Counted from the first letter of the stretch, positions 52,778 through 62,293 are shown. The stretch is DNA of 64,000 bases from Thermodesulfobacterium hydrogeniphilum (GCF_000746255.1 NZ_JQKW01000008.1:62001-126000), one strand, 5' to 3'. Notes: generated by a model not told the origin, from the letters alone. A program made the numbers and translations.

Positions 52778-53668
52778 ATGAAAAAATTTTCTATTTTATT
52801 TTTTTTAATTTTTAATTTAGCATTGTTTAATTATTTATGGGCGCAAGATCAAAATATTTTGGCAAAAGTTGGACCTTATAAGCTTTATATGAGCGATTTA
52901 GAAGATCTTATTAAACAAAATCCTCAGGTCAGTAAAGCTTTAAAACAAAAACCAGAATTAAAACAAAAATTAATAAAAGCTTTAGTTGAAAGATGGCTAC
53001 AAATTTCTCTGTTAGCTTTAGCAGCAAAAGATGAACACCTGGATAAAAATCCAGATGTTCAAAAAAAATTAATAGAATTAGAAAAAAATTTCTTAGCTCA
53101 AAAATATTTAGAAAAAGAATTAAAAGAAATAAAGATTACAGATAAAAATCTCAGGGAGTATTATAAGAAAAATAAAAATAGATATGTTGAGCCAGAAGGA
53201 TTAAAAATAAAGCATATTTTGATTTATGTACCTAAGAATGCAGATAAAGCTACTCAAGAAAAAGCTTATAAAAAAGCTTTAAAAATAAGAGATCAACTTT
53301 TAAAGGGTGTTAAATTTGAAACTTTGGCTAAAATTTATTCTGATGATACAGCTTCAAAAGATAAAGGAGGAGATTTGGGTATTATAAGAAAAGGAGAAAC
53401 TATACCTGAATTTGAAAAAGAAATATTTAAATTAAAACCCGGAACTATCAGTCAACCTATAAAATCTATCTACGGATATCATATTGTAAAGGTTGAAAAA
53501 AAAATACCTGCTAAAACTTTATCCTTTGAAGAAGTTAAAAATATAGTAAAGCAGGATTATATTCAGGAACAAGAAAATAAAATAATAAAAAAATTATTTG
53601 TTAAATTAGTTCAAAAATATAACCCTAAAATTTATTTAAAGAAAGATGTTAAAAATGGAGAGAAATAA
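52778..53668 (+). CDS. Exported parvulin-type peptidyl-prolyl isomerase (SurA/PrsA-like)
   Basis: 296 residues. Signal peptide (FSILFFLIFNLALFNYLWA), a SurA-like N-terminal helical region (about 25-130), and a parvulin domain: LKIKHILIYVPKNADKATQE, FETLAKIYSDDTASKDKGGDLG, FKLKPGTISQPIKSIYGYHI. Helps outer-membrane and periplasmic proteins fold. RBS AAGGAG ahead of ATG 52778. First of three envelope quality-control genes in this run. Confidence 0.9.
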   Translation: MKKFSILFFLIFNLALFNYLWAQDQNILAKVGPYKLYMSDLEDLIKQNPQVSKALKQKPELKQKLIKALVERWLQISLLALAAKDEHLDKNPDVQKKLIELEKNFLAQKYLEKELKEIKITDKNLREYYKKNKNRYVEPEGLKIKHILIYVPKNADKATQEKAYKKALKIRDQLLKGVKFETLAKIYSDDTASKDKGGDLGIIRKGETIPEFEKEIFKLKPGTISQPIKSIYGYHIVKVEKKIPAKTLSFEEVKNIVKQDYIQEQENKIIKKLFVKLVQKYNPKIYLKKDVKNGEK

Positions 53669-54275
53669 TTTAGAAATTTTTAAAATTGAACTTCAAAAAT
53701 TAGATATAACTGAAGAAAATAAATGGAAAACATATCTCCATTTTCCTTCTCATGTTCTTTTTCTGGATATTGAAACTGAAGGCTTATCCAAAAATAAGAA
53801 TGATATTACTTTAATAGGCACTTATAGAAATGGAATTTATTTGCCTTTTATAAAAGATATAAATTTAGAAAAATCCTTAAAAATTTTAAATGAAACGCCT
53901 ATTTGGATAACCTTTGGAGGGGAAAATTTTGATATACCTTTTATAAAAAAGAAATTCCCTTTTTTAGAAACCCCTATAATTCATTTAGATTTATTCTTAT
54001 TAACAAAAAAAATTGGCTTAAAAGGTGGTTTAAAGAAAATAGAAAAATTTTTAGGTATTTCAAGAGAAACAGATGGTTTAAATGGATATGATGCTGTAAA
54101 ATTATGGCAAAAATGGGTAGAATATAAAGATAAAAAAGCTCTAAGAAAATTAATAATTTATAACAAAGAGGATGTGGTAAATTTAAAGAAAATTATGAAT
54201 TATGTAATAAAAAAATTGACTAAAAAAGAAAAGGAGGGAAATTTTTATGAAAAAGAGATCCAATTCTCTTTATAA
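53646..54275 (+). CDS. YprB-like RNase H-fold 3'-5' exonuclease
   Basis: 209 residues. The DEDD-type exonuclease motifs are visible: Exo I LFLDIETEGLSK, Exo II WITFGGENFDIPFIKKKF, a His/Asp pair in IIHLDLFLL, and Exo III YNKEDVVNLKKIMNYV. Overlaps the isomerase gene by 23 bp and the next gene by 29 bp, so translation is coupled. Start 53646 has AAAGAAAG ahead; 53655 (MERNN) is a possible alternative. Substrate unknown, probably DNA or RNA trimming. Confidence 0.82.
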   Translation: MLKMERNNLEIFKIELQKLDITEENKWKTYLHFPSHVLFLDIETEGLSKNKNDITLIGTYRNGIYLPFIKDINLEKSLKILNETPIWITFGGENFDIPFIKKKFPFLETPIIHLDLFLLTKKIGLKGGLKKIEKFLGISRETDGLNGYDAVKLWQKWVEYKDKKALRKLIIYNKEDVVNLKKIMNYVIKKLTKKEKEGNFYEKEIQFSL

Positions 54276-55734
54276 AACTTTGATAATAGTCTTATTATGT
54301 TTTACTCTGGGGGTCATTTTTAAAATTTATTTGGATAAAGGTTATTTTTCTAATAAGCCTTTAATAGCTGAGGACGGAGTTAAATTTTCTAAGGAAAATT
54401 TGGAATTAGCTCAGAAGGTTTCAGAGGCTTTTTCTTATGTAGCTCAAAAAGCTGCTCCGGCAGTAGTTTATATAGAAACAGAAAAGGTAATATCCATGCC
54501 TCGCGAATTGTTTCCTTTTGATTTTTTTGGAGATGAATTTTTTAAAAGGTTTTTTTCTCCACCTCGTTATAGAGAAAGAGGAGCAGGTTCTGGTTTTATC
54601 ATCTCTAAAAATGGATACATAGTTACTAATAATCACGTTATACAGGGAGCTCAGAAAATTACAGTAAAACTTACTGATGGTAGAACATTTAGAGCTAAAG
54701 TTGTAGGAACAGATCCTTTTTCAGATATAGCTCTTCTTAAAATAAACGCCCATAATCTTCCTACACTTACTCTTGGTAATTCTGATTTAATAAAACCAGG
54801 CGAATTAGTTATCGCTATAGGCAATCCCTTTGGTCTGACTCATACTGTTACTGCTGGAATTATAAGTGCTAAAGGTAGAAGTGGTATAGGTATTACTAAT
54901 ATAGAAGACTTTATTCAAACGGATGCTGCCATTAATCCTGGGAATTCTGGAGGACCTCTTTTAAATCTTCAAGGTAAAGTTATTGGTATGAATACTGCTA
55001 TTTTTACAAGATCTGGTGGTTATATGGGTATAGGGTTTGCTATTCCCAGCAATATAATTAAATATGTAGTGACTCAATTAAAAACCAAAGGTAAAGTAGA
55101 AAGAGGATACTTAGGAGTAGTGATTCAAAATCTCACTCCTGCTTTAGCTAAGGAGCTTGGCTTAAATATTTCTGAAGGAGCTTTAGTTACAGAAGTTATA
55201 CATCATTCTCCAGCTGAAAAAGCTGGATTAAAAGAGAAAGATGTAATCATATCTTATAATGGTAAACCTGTTAAAAATGCTGCGGATCTTAAAAATTATG
55301 TACTTTTAACTAAACCCAGTACAGAAGTTACCTTAACTGTTATAAGAAATGGGGGAAAGATCCAGTTAAAAGTTAGAATAGAATCTCCAAAAAAAGAATT
55401 CTTCACTTCTAAACCTGAATTTAAAAAATTGCAAAAACTTTTAGAAGATTTTGGATTGGTAGTAGAAGAAATAACTCCAGAAATAGCTAATAAATTGGGA
55501 CTTAGAAGTACCCAAGGAGTTATTATTAAAGAGATACTTCCTGAAACTCCTGCAGATTATGCTGGTCTATCTCCAGGACTTGTAATAGATGAAGTAAATG
55601 GCAAAAAAATTAAAAATTTAAGAGATTTTTATGAAGCTTTAAAACCTTCTTTAAAGTCTAAGAAAGTTTTGTTGGGAATCCGAACTCCCAAAGGCAGATA
55701 TTATGTTACTCTTGGTGTAGATTCTGAAGAATAA
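54247..55734 (+). CDS. degP: Periplasmic serine protease, Do/DegP/HtrA family
   Basis: 495 residues. N-terminal membrane anchor/signal (TLIIVLLCFTLGVIFKIYL). Trypsin-like domain with catalytic His in GYIVTNNHVIQG, Asp in DPFSDIALLKI and Ser in NPGNSGGPLLNLQG. Two PDZ domains follow (about residues 290-375 and 400-490). Degrades or refolds damaged envelope proteins. RBS AAAGGAGGG ahead of ATG 54247. Located among two SurA-like isomerases, forming an envelope quality-control operon. Confidence 0.95.
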   Translation: MKKRSNSLYKTLIIVLLCFTLGVIFKIYLDKGYFSNKPLIAEDGVKFSKENLELAQKVSEAFSYVAQKAAPAVVYIETEKVISMPRELFPFDFFGDEFFKRFFSPPRYRERGAGSGFIISKNGYIVTNNHVIQGAQKITVKLTDGRTFRAKVVGTDPFSDIALLKINAHNLPTLTLGNSDLIKPGELVIAIGNPFGLTHTVTAGIISAKGRSGIGITNIEDFIQTDAAINPGNSGGPLLNLQGKVIGMNTAIFTRSGGYMGIGFAIPSNIIKYVVTQLKTKGKVERGYLGVVIQNLTPALAKELGLNISEGALVTEVIHHSPAEKAGLKEKDVIISYNGKPVKNAADLKNYVLLTKPSTEVTLTVIRNGGKIQLKVRIESPKKEFFTSKPEFKKLQKLLEDFGLVVEEITPEIANKLGLRSTQGVIIKEILPETPADYAGLSPGLVIDEVNGKKIKNLRDFYEALKPSLKSKKVLLGIRTPKGRYYVTLGVDSEE

Positions 55735-55738
55735 GATC

Positions 55739-56662
55739 ATGTTTAAGAAATTGATTTTTGTAGTAGTTCTTTTTATATTATTTTGGATTGATCTTCTCCC
55801 TGCTACAAAGGTTGTTAATAAAATTGTAGCTGTAGTAGGTGATAAATTTTTAACTCTTTATGAATTAAACAAGCTGTGTAAACCCTATTTTGAAAAATTT
55901 TTAAAATCTGATATGCCTCCTGAAGAAAAGGAACTATTAAAAAAAGAAATACAAAAAAAGGTTTTAAAAGACTGGGTAGAGGATACTCTTATAGGATTAG
56001 AAGCTAAAAAATATAATTTAACTGTAACAGATGAGGAAGTTGAAAAATATTTAGAAGCTGAAAAAAAATCCTTAGGAGAAGAAAAATTTAAAGAAATTTT
56101 AAAACAGCAAGGATTAACCTTACAAGATTATAAACAAAAATTAAAAGATAAATTATTAAAAATAAAATTGGTTCAGTTACAGGTAAAAGAAAAGGTTGTA
56201 ATTACAGATGAAGAGCTTAAAAAAGCTTATAAAGAAGCTATTAAAAATTATGATGATAAAGATTATAAATATTGGATATCTATTTTAATTGTTAAAAATA
56301 AAGATCTTACTAATAAAATTTATCAGGAAATAAACCAAGGTGTGTCCTTAGAAGAAATTGTTAAAACTTATCCTAATCAGTTAAAATTTATTAAAAATGA
56401 AGCATTTAAAGAGGAAGAACTGGCTCCGGAAATTTTAGAAACTTTAAAAAATTTAAAACCTGGAGATATAACTAAACCTATAAATATTAACAATAATTTT
56501 TATATAATTAAACTAATTAAAAAGGGTTATAACAAACCTCCTTCTTTTGAAAAACTAAAGCCCAAACTTTATAAAAAACTTTTTGAGAAAAAAGCTCAAG
56601 CTTATATAGAAAAATGGATTAAAGATCTTCAGGAAAAAAGGTATATCAAAATCTTTCTTTAG
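55739..56662 (+). CDS. SurA-like periplasmic chaperone with weak parvulin domain
   Basis: 307 residues. Signal peptide (FVVVLFILFWIDLLPA), then NKIVAVVGDKFLTLYELNKL and LVQLQVKEKVVITDEELKKAY, a SurA N-terminal type core. The parvulin-like part (about 175-260: DKDYKYWISILIVKN, NLKPGDITKPININNNFYII) lacks several usual active-site residues, so it may act as a chaperone only. Starts 4 bp after degP. Confidence 0.85.
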   Translation: MFKKLIFVVVLFILFWIDLLPATKVVNKIVAVVGDKFLTLYELNKLCKPYFEKFLKSDMPPEEKELLKKEIQKKVLKDWVEDTLIGLEAKKYNLTVTDEEVEKYLEAEKKSLGEEKFKEILKQQGLTLQDYKQKLKDKLLKIKLVQLQVKEKVVITDEELKKAYKEAIKNYDDKDYKYWISILIVKNKDLTNKIYQEINQGVSLEEIVKTYPNQLKFIKNEAFKEEELAPEILETLKNLKPGDITKPININNNFYIIKLIKKGYNKPPSFEKLKPKLYKKLFEKKAQAYIEKWIKDLQEKRYIKIFL

Positions 56663-56668
56663 CTATAA

Positions 56669-57424
56669 ATGTTTTTTTCTACAGAAGCTATCATTATCTC
56701 TAAAAAAGATTTAGGAGAAATAGATTTATTATTAGAACTCTTTACTCCAAAAGGGAAATTTTGGACTATTGCAAAAGGCGCACGAAAAAGTCGTAAAAGA
56801 TTTGTTAATTTGCTTGAGGAATTTAATATTATAAAGGCTCATTTAAGAAAAACTTCAAAAGGAAAACTTCCTATTCTGGAAAAAGCTGATTTTATTTTTT
56901 TACCTGAAAATATAAGAATTGATTATAAAAAATATATTTTTTTATCTTATATAGGGGAAATACTATCAAAAATAAGTTCTATAGGTGGAGAAAAAACTTT
57001 TAATTTTGTAAAGAGTTTTATAAATTTGGTAGAAACAAACAACAATTTTATATGGTTAAAACCTTATTTTGAATTAAACTTTTTAAAATTTTTAGGATGG
57101 TGTCCTGAATTGTTTAGATGTGTAAAGTGTGGATATGAACCTAAAAAGATTTTTTATTTTTCTATTCCAGAAGGAGGTTTATTATGCTATAAATGCAAAG
57201 ATGATAGATGTGAAATTTTAGAAGCTAACATCCTTGAGATTTTAAGAATTTTAATTAAAATGCCATTAAATAAATTAAATTTTTTAGAATTAGAAAAAGG
57301 AATGGATTTAAACAGAAAAAATAAGACTAAAATTTTAAAAATTGCAGAAGATTTTTTAAAATTCTTTTTGCTTTTTGATATAAATTCTTTAAAATTTTTA
57401 AAAGAAGTTTTAGAAGGAGTTTAA
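56669..57424 (+). CDS. recO: DNA repair protein RecO
   Basis: 251 residues. OB-fold N-terminus STEAIIISKKDLGEIDLLLE and GKFWTIAKGARKSRKRF; a C4 zinc finger, CVKCGYEP and CYKCKDDRCE, around residues 150-175; helical C-terminus. Loads RecA through RecF/RecR in gap repair. Starts 6 bp after the chaperone gene. Confidence 0.9.
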   Translation: MFFSTEAIIISKKDLGEIDLLLELFTPKGKFWTIAKGARKSRKRFVNLLEEFNIIKAHLRKTSKGKLPILEKADFIFLPENIRIDYKKYIFLSYIGEILSKISSIGGEKTFNFVKSFINLVETNNNFIWLKPYFELNFLKFLGWCPELFRCVKCGYEPKKIFYFSIPEGGLLCYKCKDDRCEILEANILEILRILIKMPLNKLNFLELEKGMDLNRKNKTKILKIAEDFLKFFLLFDINSLKFLKEVLEGV

Positions 57425-57427
57425 TTT

Positions 57428-58108
57428 ATGGAGAAATTTTTTAACGGTAGACTTTTTGAAGAAAAACAATATGTTTTAGAAGGCTTAGCTGCAAAGGAGT
57501 CTTGGAGATTATTTAAAATTTTAGCAGAATTTGTAGAAGGTTTTGAAGTTTTACCAAGAGTTTATCCTGGAGTAACAATTTTCGGTTCAGCCAGAACACC
57601 TCCTGAACATCCAGATTATAAAAAAGCTGAAGAACTTGCTAAACTTCTTGTAAAAGCGGGTTTTTCAGTTATTACAGGTGGTGGTCCTGGTATCATGGAA
57701 GCTGCTAATAAAGGTGCTGCAGAGGCTGGGGGATATTCAGTAGGTCTTAATATAAAATTACCTTTAGAGCAGGCTCCTAATCCATATGCTAATATAAAGC
57801 TGGAATTTAGATATTTTTTTGTTAGAAAGGTTATGATGGCAAAGTATTCTGTGTCTTTTGTTTTCTTCCCAGGAGGATTTGGAACTCTGGATGAAATGTT
57901 TGAAGTTTTAACCTTAGTTCAAACTAAAAAAATTAAACCTGTGCCAATAGTATTAATAGATAGAGAGTATTGGAATACACTTTATAGATGGATGGAAGAT
58001 TATTTAATCCCCAACAATAAAATCTCTTCTAAGGATGTAGAATTGTTTAAAATTGTTGATACTCCTGAAGAAGCTTTAGACCATATTAAGGAATATTTAT
58101 GGCTTTAA
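57428..58108 (+). CDS. LOG family nucleoside-monophosphate phosphoribohydrolase-like protein
   Basis: 226 residues. Motifs VTIFGSARTPPEHPDYKKAE, ITGGGPGIMEAANKGA and PGGFGTLDEMFEVLTLVQT (PGGxGTxxE) are those of the LOG/lysine-decarboxylase-like family. Characterised relatives split nucleoside 5'-monophosphates; a true decarboxylase function is not supported. Overlaps pyrB by 10 bp, in a pyrimidine gene context that fits nucleotide salvage. Confidence 0.9.
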   Translation: MEKFFNGRLFEEKQYVLEGLAAKESWRLFKILAEFVEGFEVLPRVYPGVTIFGSARTPPEHPDYKKAEELAKLLVKAGFSVITGGGPGIMEAANKGAAEAGGYSVGLNIKLPLEQAPNPYANIKLEFRYFFVRKVMMAKYSVSFVFFPGGFGTLDEMFEVLTLVQTKKIKPVPIVLIDREYWNTLYRWMEDYLIPNNKISSKDVELFKIVDTPEEALDHIKEYLWL

Positions 58109-59061
58109 AACAAAATCACCTTTTAGATATAGCTTCTTTATCAAAAGAAGAAATAAAAGAGTATTTAAACTTGGGTTTGAATTTAAAAGAAATTTTATAT
58201 AGACCTATTCCTAAGGTGCCTACTTTAAGAGGTAAATTGATTATTCATCTTTTTTATGAACCATCTACAAGAACAAGATTTTCTTTTGATAGAGCAGCCA
58301 AAGTTTTATCAGCTGATACCTTAGCATTTACTGCTAAGGGGTCAAGTATAGAAAAAGGAGAAACCCTTTTAGATACAGTTAAAAATTTAGAGGCTATAGG
58401 AGCAGATTTATTTATAATAAGACATCCCTTAGCTGGTGCTCCACATTTCATAGCTAAACATAGCAAAGTTCCTATTGTAAATGCTGGAGATGGAACACAT
58501 GAACATCCTTCTCAGGCTTTGTTAGATCTTCTTACAATAAAAGAAAAACTTGGAACTTTATCAGATTTAAAAGTGACTATAATTGGGGATATAAAACATA
58601 GCAGAGTGGCTCATTCTGATATACTGGCTTTCCAAAAAATGGGATCATCTGTTTATGTTACAGGTCCAGCCCCACTTTTACCGGATCCAAAAGAGGAATC
58701 CTATTTCAGACTTTCAGAAAAAACTTTCAAAATTTGTTATAATTTAAGAAAAACTATAAAAGATGCTGATGTAATAATAGCTCTAAGGATTCAAAAAGAA
58801 AGACACGGAAAAGCTCTTATTCCAAGTTTTCAAGAATATTATGAATTTTTTGGATTAAAACCCCAGTATTTGGATATTATAAAACCCGGAGCTATACTTA
58901 TGCATCCTGGCCCAATTAATTGGGGAATTGAGCTTTCTCCTGAACTTGAAAAATATCCTTTTCAAGTAATTTTAGATCAGGTAGAAAATGGTGTAGCTAT
59001 TAGAATGGCTATTTTATTAAAATTACTTACAGGTGAAAAAACTTATGAAGTTACTTATTAA
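58099..59061 (+). CDS. pyrB: Aspartate carbamoyltransferase catalytic subunit
   Basis: Second step of de novo pyrimidine synthesis. 320 residues. Carbamoyl-phosphate loop FYEPSTRTRFSFDRA, then NAGDGTHEHPSQALLDLLTI, IGDIKHSRVAHSD and HPGPINWGIEL. No pyrI follows; pyrC overlaps by 17 bp. The order pyrB-pyrC matches the unregulated or dihydroorotase-associated forms. Confidence 0.96.
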   Translation: MALKQNHLLDIASLSKEEIKEYLNLGLNLKEILYRPIPKVPTLRGKLIIHLFYEPSTRTRFSFDRAAKVLSADTLAFTAKGSSIEKGETLLDTVKNLEAIGADLFIIRHPLAGAPHFIAKHSKVPIVNAGDGTHEHPSQALLDLLTIKEKLGTLSDLKVTIIGDIKHSRVAHSDILAFQKMGSSVYVTGPAPLLPDPKEESYFRLSEKTFKICYNLRKTIKDADVIIALRIQKERHGKALIPSFQEYYEFFGLKPQYLDIIKPGAILMHPGPINWGIELSPELEKYPFQVILDQVENGVAIRMAILLKLLTGEKTYEVTY

Positions 59062-60319
59062 AAATGGTAGAATTATTGATCCAACTCAAAATATAGATTT
59101 AAAAGGTGATCTTCTAATAGAAAATGGAAAAATTGTAGGGTTTGATAAAAATATTGAAATTAATGATGCCATTAAAATTATTGAAGCAAAGGGATTATGG
59201 GTTTTACCAGGATTGGTAGATATTCATGTACATTTAAGAGATCCTGGAGAGGAATGGAAAGAAGATATAGAATCAGGAACCAAAGCAGCTTTGTATGGTG
59301 GGGTTTTAAGACTGGCTTGTATGCCTAACACAAATCCCCCTAATGATTCTCCTGAAGTAACTTCTTATATTGTTAAAAAAAGTAAGGAAAAAGGTTATGT
59401 AAAAGTCTATCCTATAGCATGTATTACTAAAGGCCAAAAGGGCGAAGAGATTACAGAATTTGGAAGATTAAAAGAAGCAGGTGCTGTGGGGGTTTCTGAT
59501 GATGGAAAATGGGTCCAAAATTCTGAAATAATGAAACGAGCTTTATTTTATGCTAAACATTTTGATCTGGCGGTTATTTCTCATTGTGAAGATCAAAATT
59601 TATCTCAAGGAGGTCAAATTAATGAGGGAATATATTCAGCTAAATTAGGATTAAAAGGAAAACCTCCTTCTGCTGAGGTAATAGCTGTAATTAGAGATTT
59701 AATTCTGGCTAAGGAAGCTCAAAAATCTGTTCACTTAGCTCATCTTTCAACCAAGGAAGTAATTCCCTTTCTTAAATGGGCTAAAGACGAAGGAATTCCT
59801 TTTACAGCAGAAACTTGCCCTCATTATTTTACTTTAACCGAAAAAGAAGTGGATAATTATAATACTCTTGCTAAGGTAAATCCTCCTTTAAGGACTGAAG
59901 AAGATGTTCAGGCTATAAAAGAGGCTCTAAAAGAAGGATTAATAGATATTATTTCTACAGATCATGCTCCTCATAGTTCTCTTGAAAAAGAAATAGAATT
60001 TGAACTTGCTTCTCCAGGTATGATAGGGTTACAATTATTATTACCTTTAAGTTTAAATTTGGTTAGAGATGGTTACCTAACTCCTTTACAATTAGCAAAA
60101 TATTTAATAACAAATCCTTCTAAAGTAATAAGAATAGAACCACCTTGCTTTAAAAAAGAGGCTCCAGCTGAAATTATTATTATAGATCCTGAAGAAGAAT
60201 ACATCTTAACAGAAGATTTTATTAAATCTAAAAGCAAAAATACCCCTTTTTTAAATAAAAAACTCAAAGGTAGAGTAAAAAAGGTTATTTTAAATGATAA
60301 TATTATAACCTTAGATTGA
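59045..60319 (+). CDS. pyrC: Dihydroorotase (or dihydroorotase-like PyrC subunit)
   Basis: 424 residues from ATG 59045, which lies 9 nt behind AGGTG; the longer GTG start at 59033 overlaps that RBS. Metal site LVDIHVHLRDPGEEWKED (His-x-His), then ACMPNTNPPNDSPEV, VISHCEDQNLS, HLAHLSTKEVI, and IISTDHAPHSSLEKE with the catalytic Asp. All metal ligands appear kept, so it is probably active and not a pseudo-dihydroorotase. 17-bp overlap with pyrB. Confidence 0.94.
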   Translation: MKLLIKNGRIIDPTQNIDLKGDLLIENGKIVGFDKNIEINDAIKIIEAKGLWVLPGLVDIHVHLRDPGEEWKEDIESGTKAALYGGVLRLACMPNTNPPNDSPEVTSYIVKKSKEKGYVKVYPIACITKGQKGEEITEFGRLKEAGAVGVSDDGKWVQNSEIMKRALFYAKHFDLAVISHCEDQNLSQGGQINEGIYSAKLGLKGKPPSAEVIAVIRDLILAKEAQKSVHLAHLSTKEVIPFLKWAKDEGIPFTAETCPHYFTLTEKEVDNYNTLAKVNPPLRTEEDVQAIKEALKEGLIDIISTDHAPHSSLEKEIEFELASPGMIGLQLLLPLSLNLVRDGYLTPLQLAKYLITNPSKVIRIEPPCFKKEAPAEIIIIDPEEEYILTEDFIKSKSKNTPFLNKKLKGRVKKVILNDNIITLD

Positions 60320-60320
60320 G

Positions 60321-60338
60321 TGTGTAATTTTCTACACA
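60321..60338. promoter_or_regulatory. Inverted repeat after pyrC, in the lpxC upstream region
   Basis: TGTGTA-ATTTTC-TACACA is a perfect 6-bp inverted repeat with a 6-bp spacer, starting 2 bp after pyrC. It resembles a CRP/FNR-type operator in size. A weak terminator is the other reading. The 150-bp gap has no obvious promoter beyond A+T-rich sequence. Confidence 0.35.
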
Positions 60339-60469
60339 GTTGTAAACTTTATTTAACACTTGTATATTTTTAAAAATTCCTTAAAATTTGGCTAATCTTT
60401 AAGATCAAAACTGGCATACAATTTGTTTAAAATTTTTTTAGAGAAATTCTGTCTAAGGGAAAAGGGTAT

Positions 60470-61369
60470 ATGGAATATCAGAGAACTGTAGCTGATAAAA
60501 TAGTTTTAGAAGATAAGGGTATTTTTAGTGGGAAAAATATAAAGGTTGAAATAGAGCCTGTAGAAGAAAATACAGGCATAATTTTTATAAGAGAGGATTT
60601 ACCCTCCAAACCTGTTATACCTTTAAAAATAGAAAATGTTATAGGGCTTGATGGAGCTACTGCAGTTACAGATGGAGAACATTTTATTTATTTGGTAGAA
60701 CATCTTTTATCAGCTTTACACGGATTTCAAATAGATAATGCCATCATTCGCGTCCATGGAGAAGAAATTCCTCTTATAGATGGATCTTCTTATCCTTGGG
60801 CTAAAAAAATAAAAGAAAAAGGATATAGATTTTTATTTGCTCCCCGGAAAAAATTGAAAATAAAAAAAACTTTCCATTATCAAAATGGTATAGGCAGTAT
60901 AACTTTTAAACCTTCTGATACTTTAAAAATAAATGCATCTATAAAATTTGATCATCCTTTAATAGGTTTACAAAGTTTTATTATAGAGGTCAATCCCAGA
61001 ACCTATTTTAATGAAATTTGTTTTGCCAGAACTTTTGGTTTTAAGGATATTCTTTTTGAAAGAAAAAAGAAAGGTATTTTAAAAGGAGGAGATCTATCCA
61101 ATGCTATTGTCTTAGATAAAGAAGGAATTTTAAATCCTGAAGGATTAAGAAGACCTGATGAATTTGTAAGGCATAAAATTTTAGATATAATAGGAGATCT
61201 TTATGCTCTGGGATATCCTTTAATTGCTGAAATAGAAGCTGATTGTTCTCATCATAAACTTCACATTGAAGCTTTAAAAAGTATTTATAAAGCTGGTTTA
61301 TTAGAAGAAACTGAAGATAGAGCTTTAACTTTTTTCATAATCCCTAAAAGGTTTCGGAAAATAGATTAA
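60470..61369 (+). CDS. lpxC: UDP-3-O-acyl-N-acetylglucosamine deacetylase
   Basis: Zinc enzyme for the committed step of lipid A synthesis, showing an outer membrane. 299 residues. RTVADKIVLEDKGIFSGKNI, TVEHLLSALHG-type zinc motif (LVEHLLSALHGFQIDN), GEEIPLIDGSSYPW, and the second zinc site RHKILDIIGDLYALG with a later DCSHHKLH. RBS AGGGAAAAGGG ahead of ATG 60470. Convergent with the transpeptidase gene, 3 bp apart. Confidence 0.95.
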   Translation: MEYQRTVADKIVLEDKGIFSGKNIKVEIEPVEENTGIIFIREDLPSKPVIPLKIENVIGLDGATAVTDGEHFIYLVEHLLSALHGFQIDNAIIRVHGEEIPLIDGSSYPWAKKIKEKGYRFLFAPRKKLKIKKTFHYQNGIGSITFKPSDTLKINASIKFDHPLIGLQSFIIEVNPRTYFNEICFARTFGFKDILFERKKKGILKGGDLSNAIVLDKEGILNPEGLRRPDEFVRHKILDIIGDLYALGYPLIAEIEADCSHHKLHIEALKSIYKAGLLEETEDRALTFFIIPKRFRKID

Positions 61370-61372
61370 TCT

Positions 61373-62293
61373 TCACTTAATTTTGCCTATCTTATAAATC
61401 AAACCATCTGGATTTTTCAAAATTTTTTCCAGTTTTAAAAGGTTAATTTGATAATTTTGATGTTTTATCAATTTGTCCAATTTTTTAATAATATAGAAAA
61501 TCGGATGTTTAATTCTTTTTTCTATATCTTCATAAGCTTGAATGTATATATTTTTATTTTCCACAGCAAGTTTATAAGGTTCATAAACAATCTGCACAGT
61601 AGTTCCTACAGTAACATTATTATAGAGAAATTTTATATGCTGAGGATAAAGACGTATGCAGCCGTGTGTACTTCGTCTTCCTATGCTATAAATTTTATTG
61701 GTGCCATGAATGGCATACAGTCCTCTTGATAAATAAAGTGCATATTTACCCATAGGATTGTTTGGTCCAGGAGGAACTACATCAGGCAAAGTAGGATCTT
61801 CTGCTTTTATAGAAGGTGGAGGATACCAAAAAGGATCTTTTTTCTTTTTAATAATCTTATAAATACCTGGATCTGGTAATCTCCCTACATCTCCTACCCC
61901 TATAGGAAAAACGAATAACTTTGGAAATCTAAAATAATAAAGCTTCATTTCGGGAAGATTAATTATTATATAAGATTTGGAATGAAAATATTTAGAAAAT
62001 TCCTGAGGAATAAGGATTTGATAGGGAATAATGATCTTCTTTTTAGGCTTGGGTACCCAAGGATCTATTTTTGGATTAGCAAGAGTTAAATGATAATATC
62101 CTACTTCAAAAGTTACCGCTAAATCAACCAAAGTATCATTTTTTTGAATAATATAGGTTTTATTTTTTAAATAAATAAATCTATGAGGGAATATATAAAT
62201 AAAAGAAAAAGCAAAAGCTTTTACTTGGCAAGTAAATAAAGTGATATAAAATAAAGCAATTAAAACTTTGAAGAGGATTTTATGAAATTTCAT
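61373..62293 (-). CDS. L,D-transpeptidase (YkuD) with N-terminal LysM-like domain
   Basis: 306 residues. Signal peptide from MKFHKILFKVLIALFY to about residue 30, a LysM-like segment (YIIQKNDTLVDLAVTFEVGYY), then the YkuD catalytic domain with YAIHGTNKIYSIGRRSTHGC and CIRLYPQH: the His and Cys nucleophile of H-G-C-I-R. Cross-links peptidoglycan or anchors proteins in the envelope. The start ATG 62293 is preferred; a TTG at 62305 would add four residues. The ATG lies in a palindrome shared with the divergent gene start. Confidence 0.88.
   Translation of the reverse strand: MKFHKILFKVLIALFYITLFTCQVKAFAFSFIYIFPHRFIYLKNKTYIIQKNDTLVDLAVTFEVGYYHLTLANPKIDPWVPKPKKKIIIPYQILIPQEFSKYFHSKSYIIINLPEMKLYYFRFPKLFVFPIGVGDVGRLPDPGIYKIIKKKKDPFWYPPPSIKAEDPTLPDVVPPGPNNPMGKYALYLSRGLYAIHGTNKIYSIGRRSTHGCIRLYPQHIKFLYNNVTVGTTVQIVYEPYKLAVENKNIYIQAYEDIEKRIKHPIFYIIKKLDKLIKHQNYQINLLKLEKILKNPDGLIYKIGKIK

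Noticed and set aside
60410-60435. Sigma-54 promoter before lpxC
   Set aside because: TGGCAT-N5-TTGTT has the spacing of a -24/-12 promoter but lacks the GC at -12, so the match is too weak.
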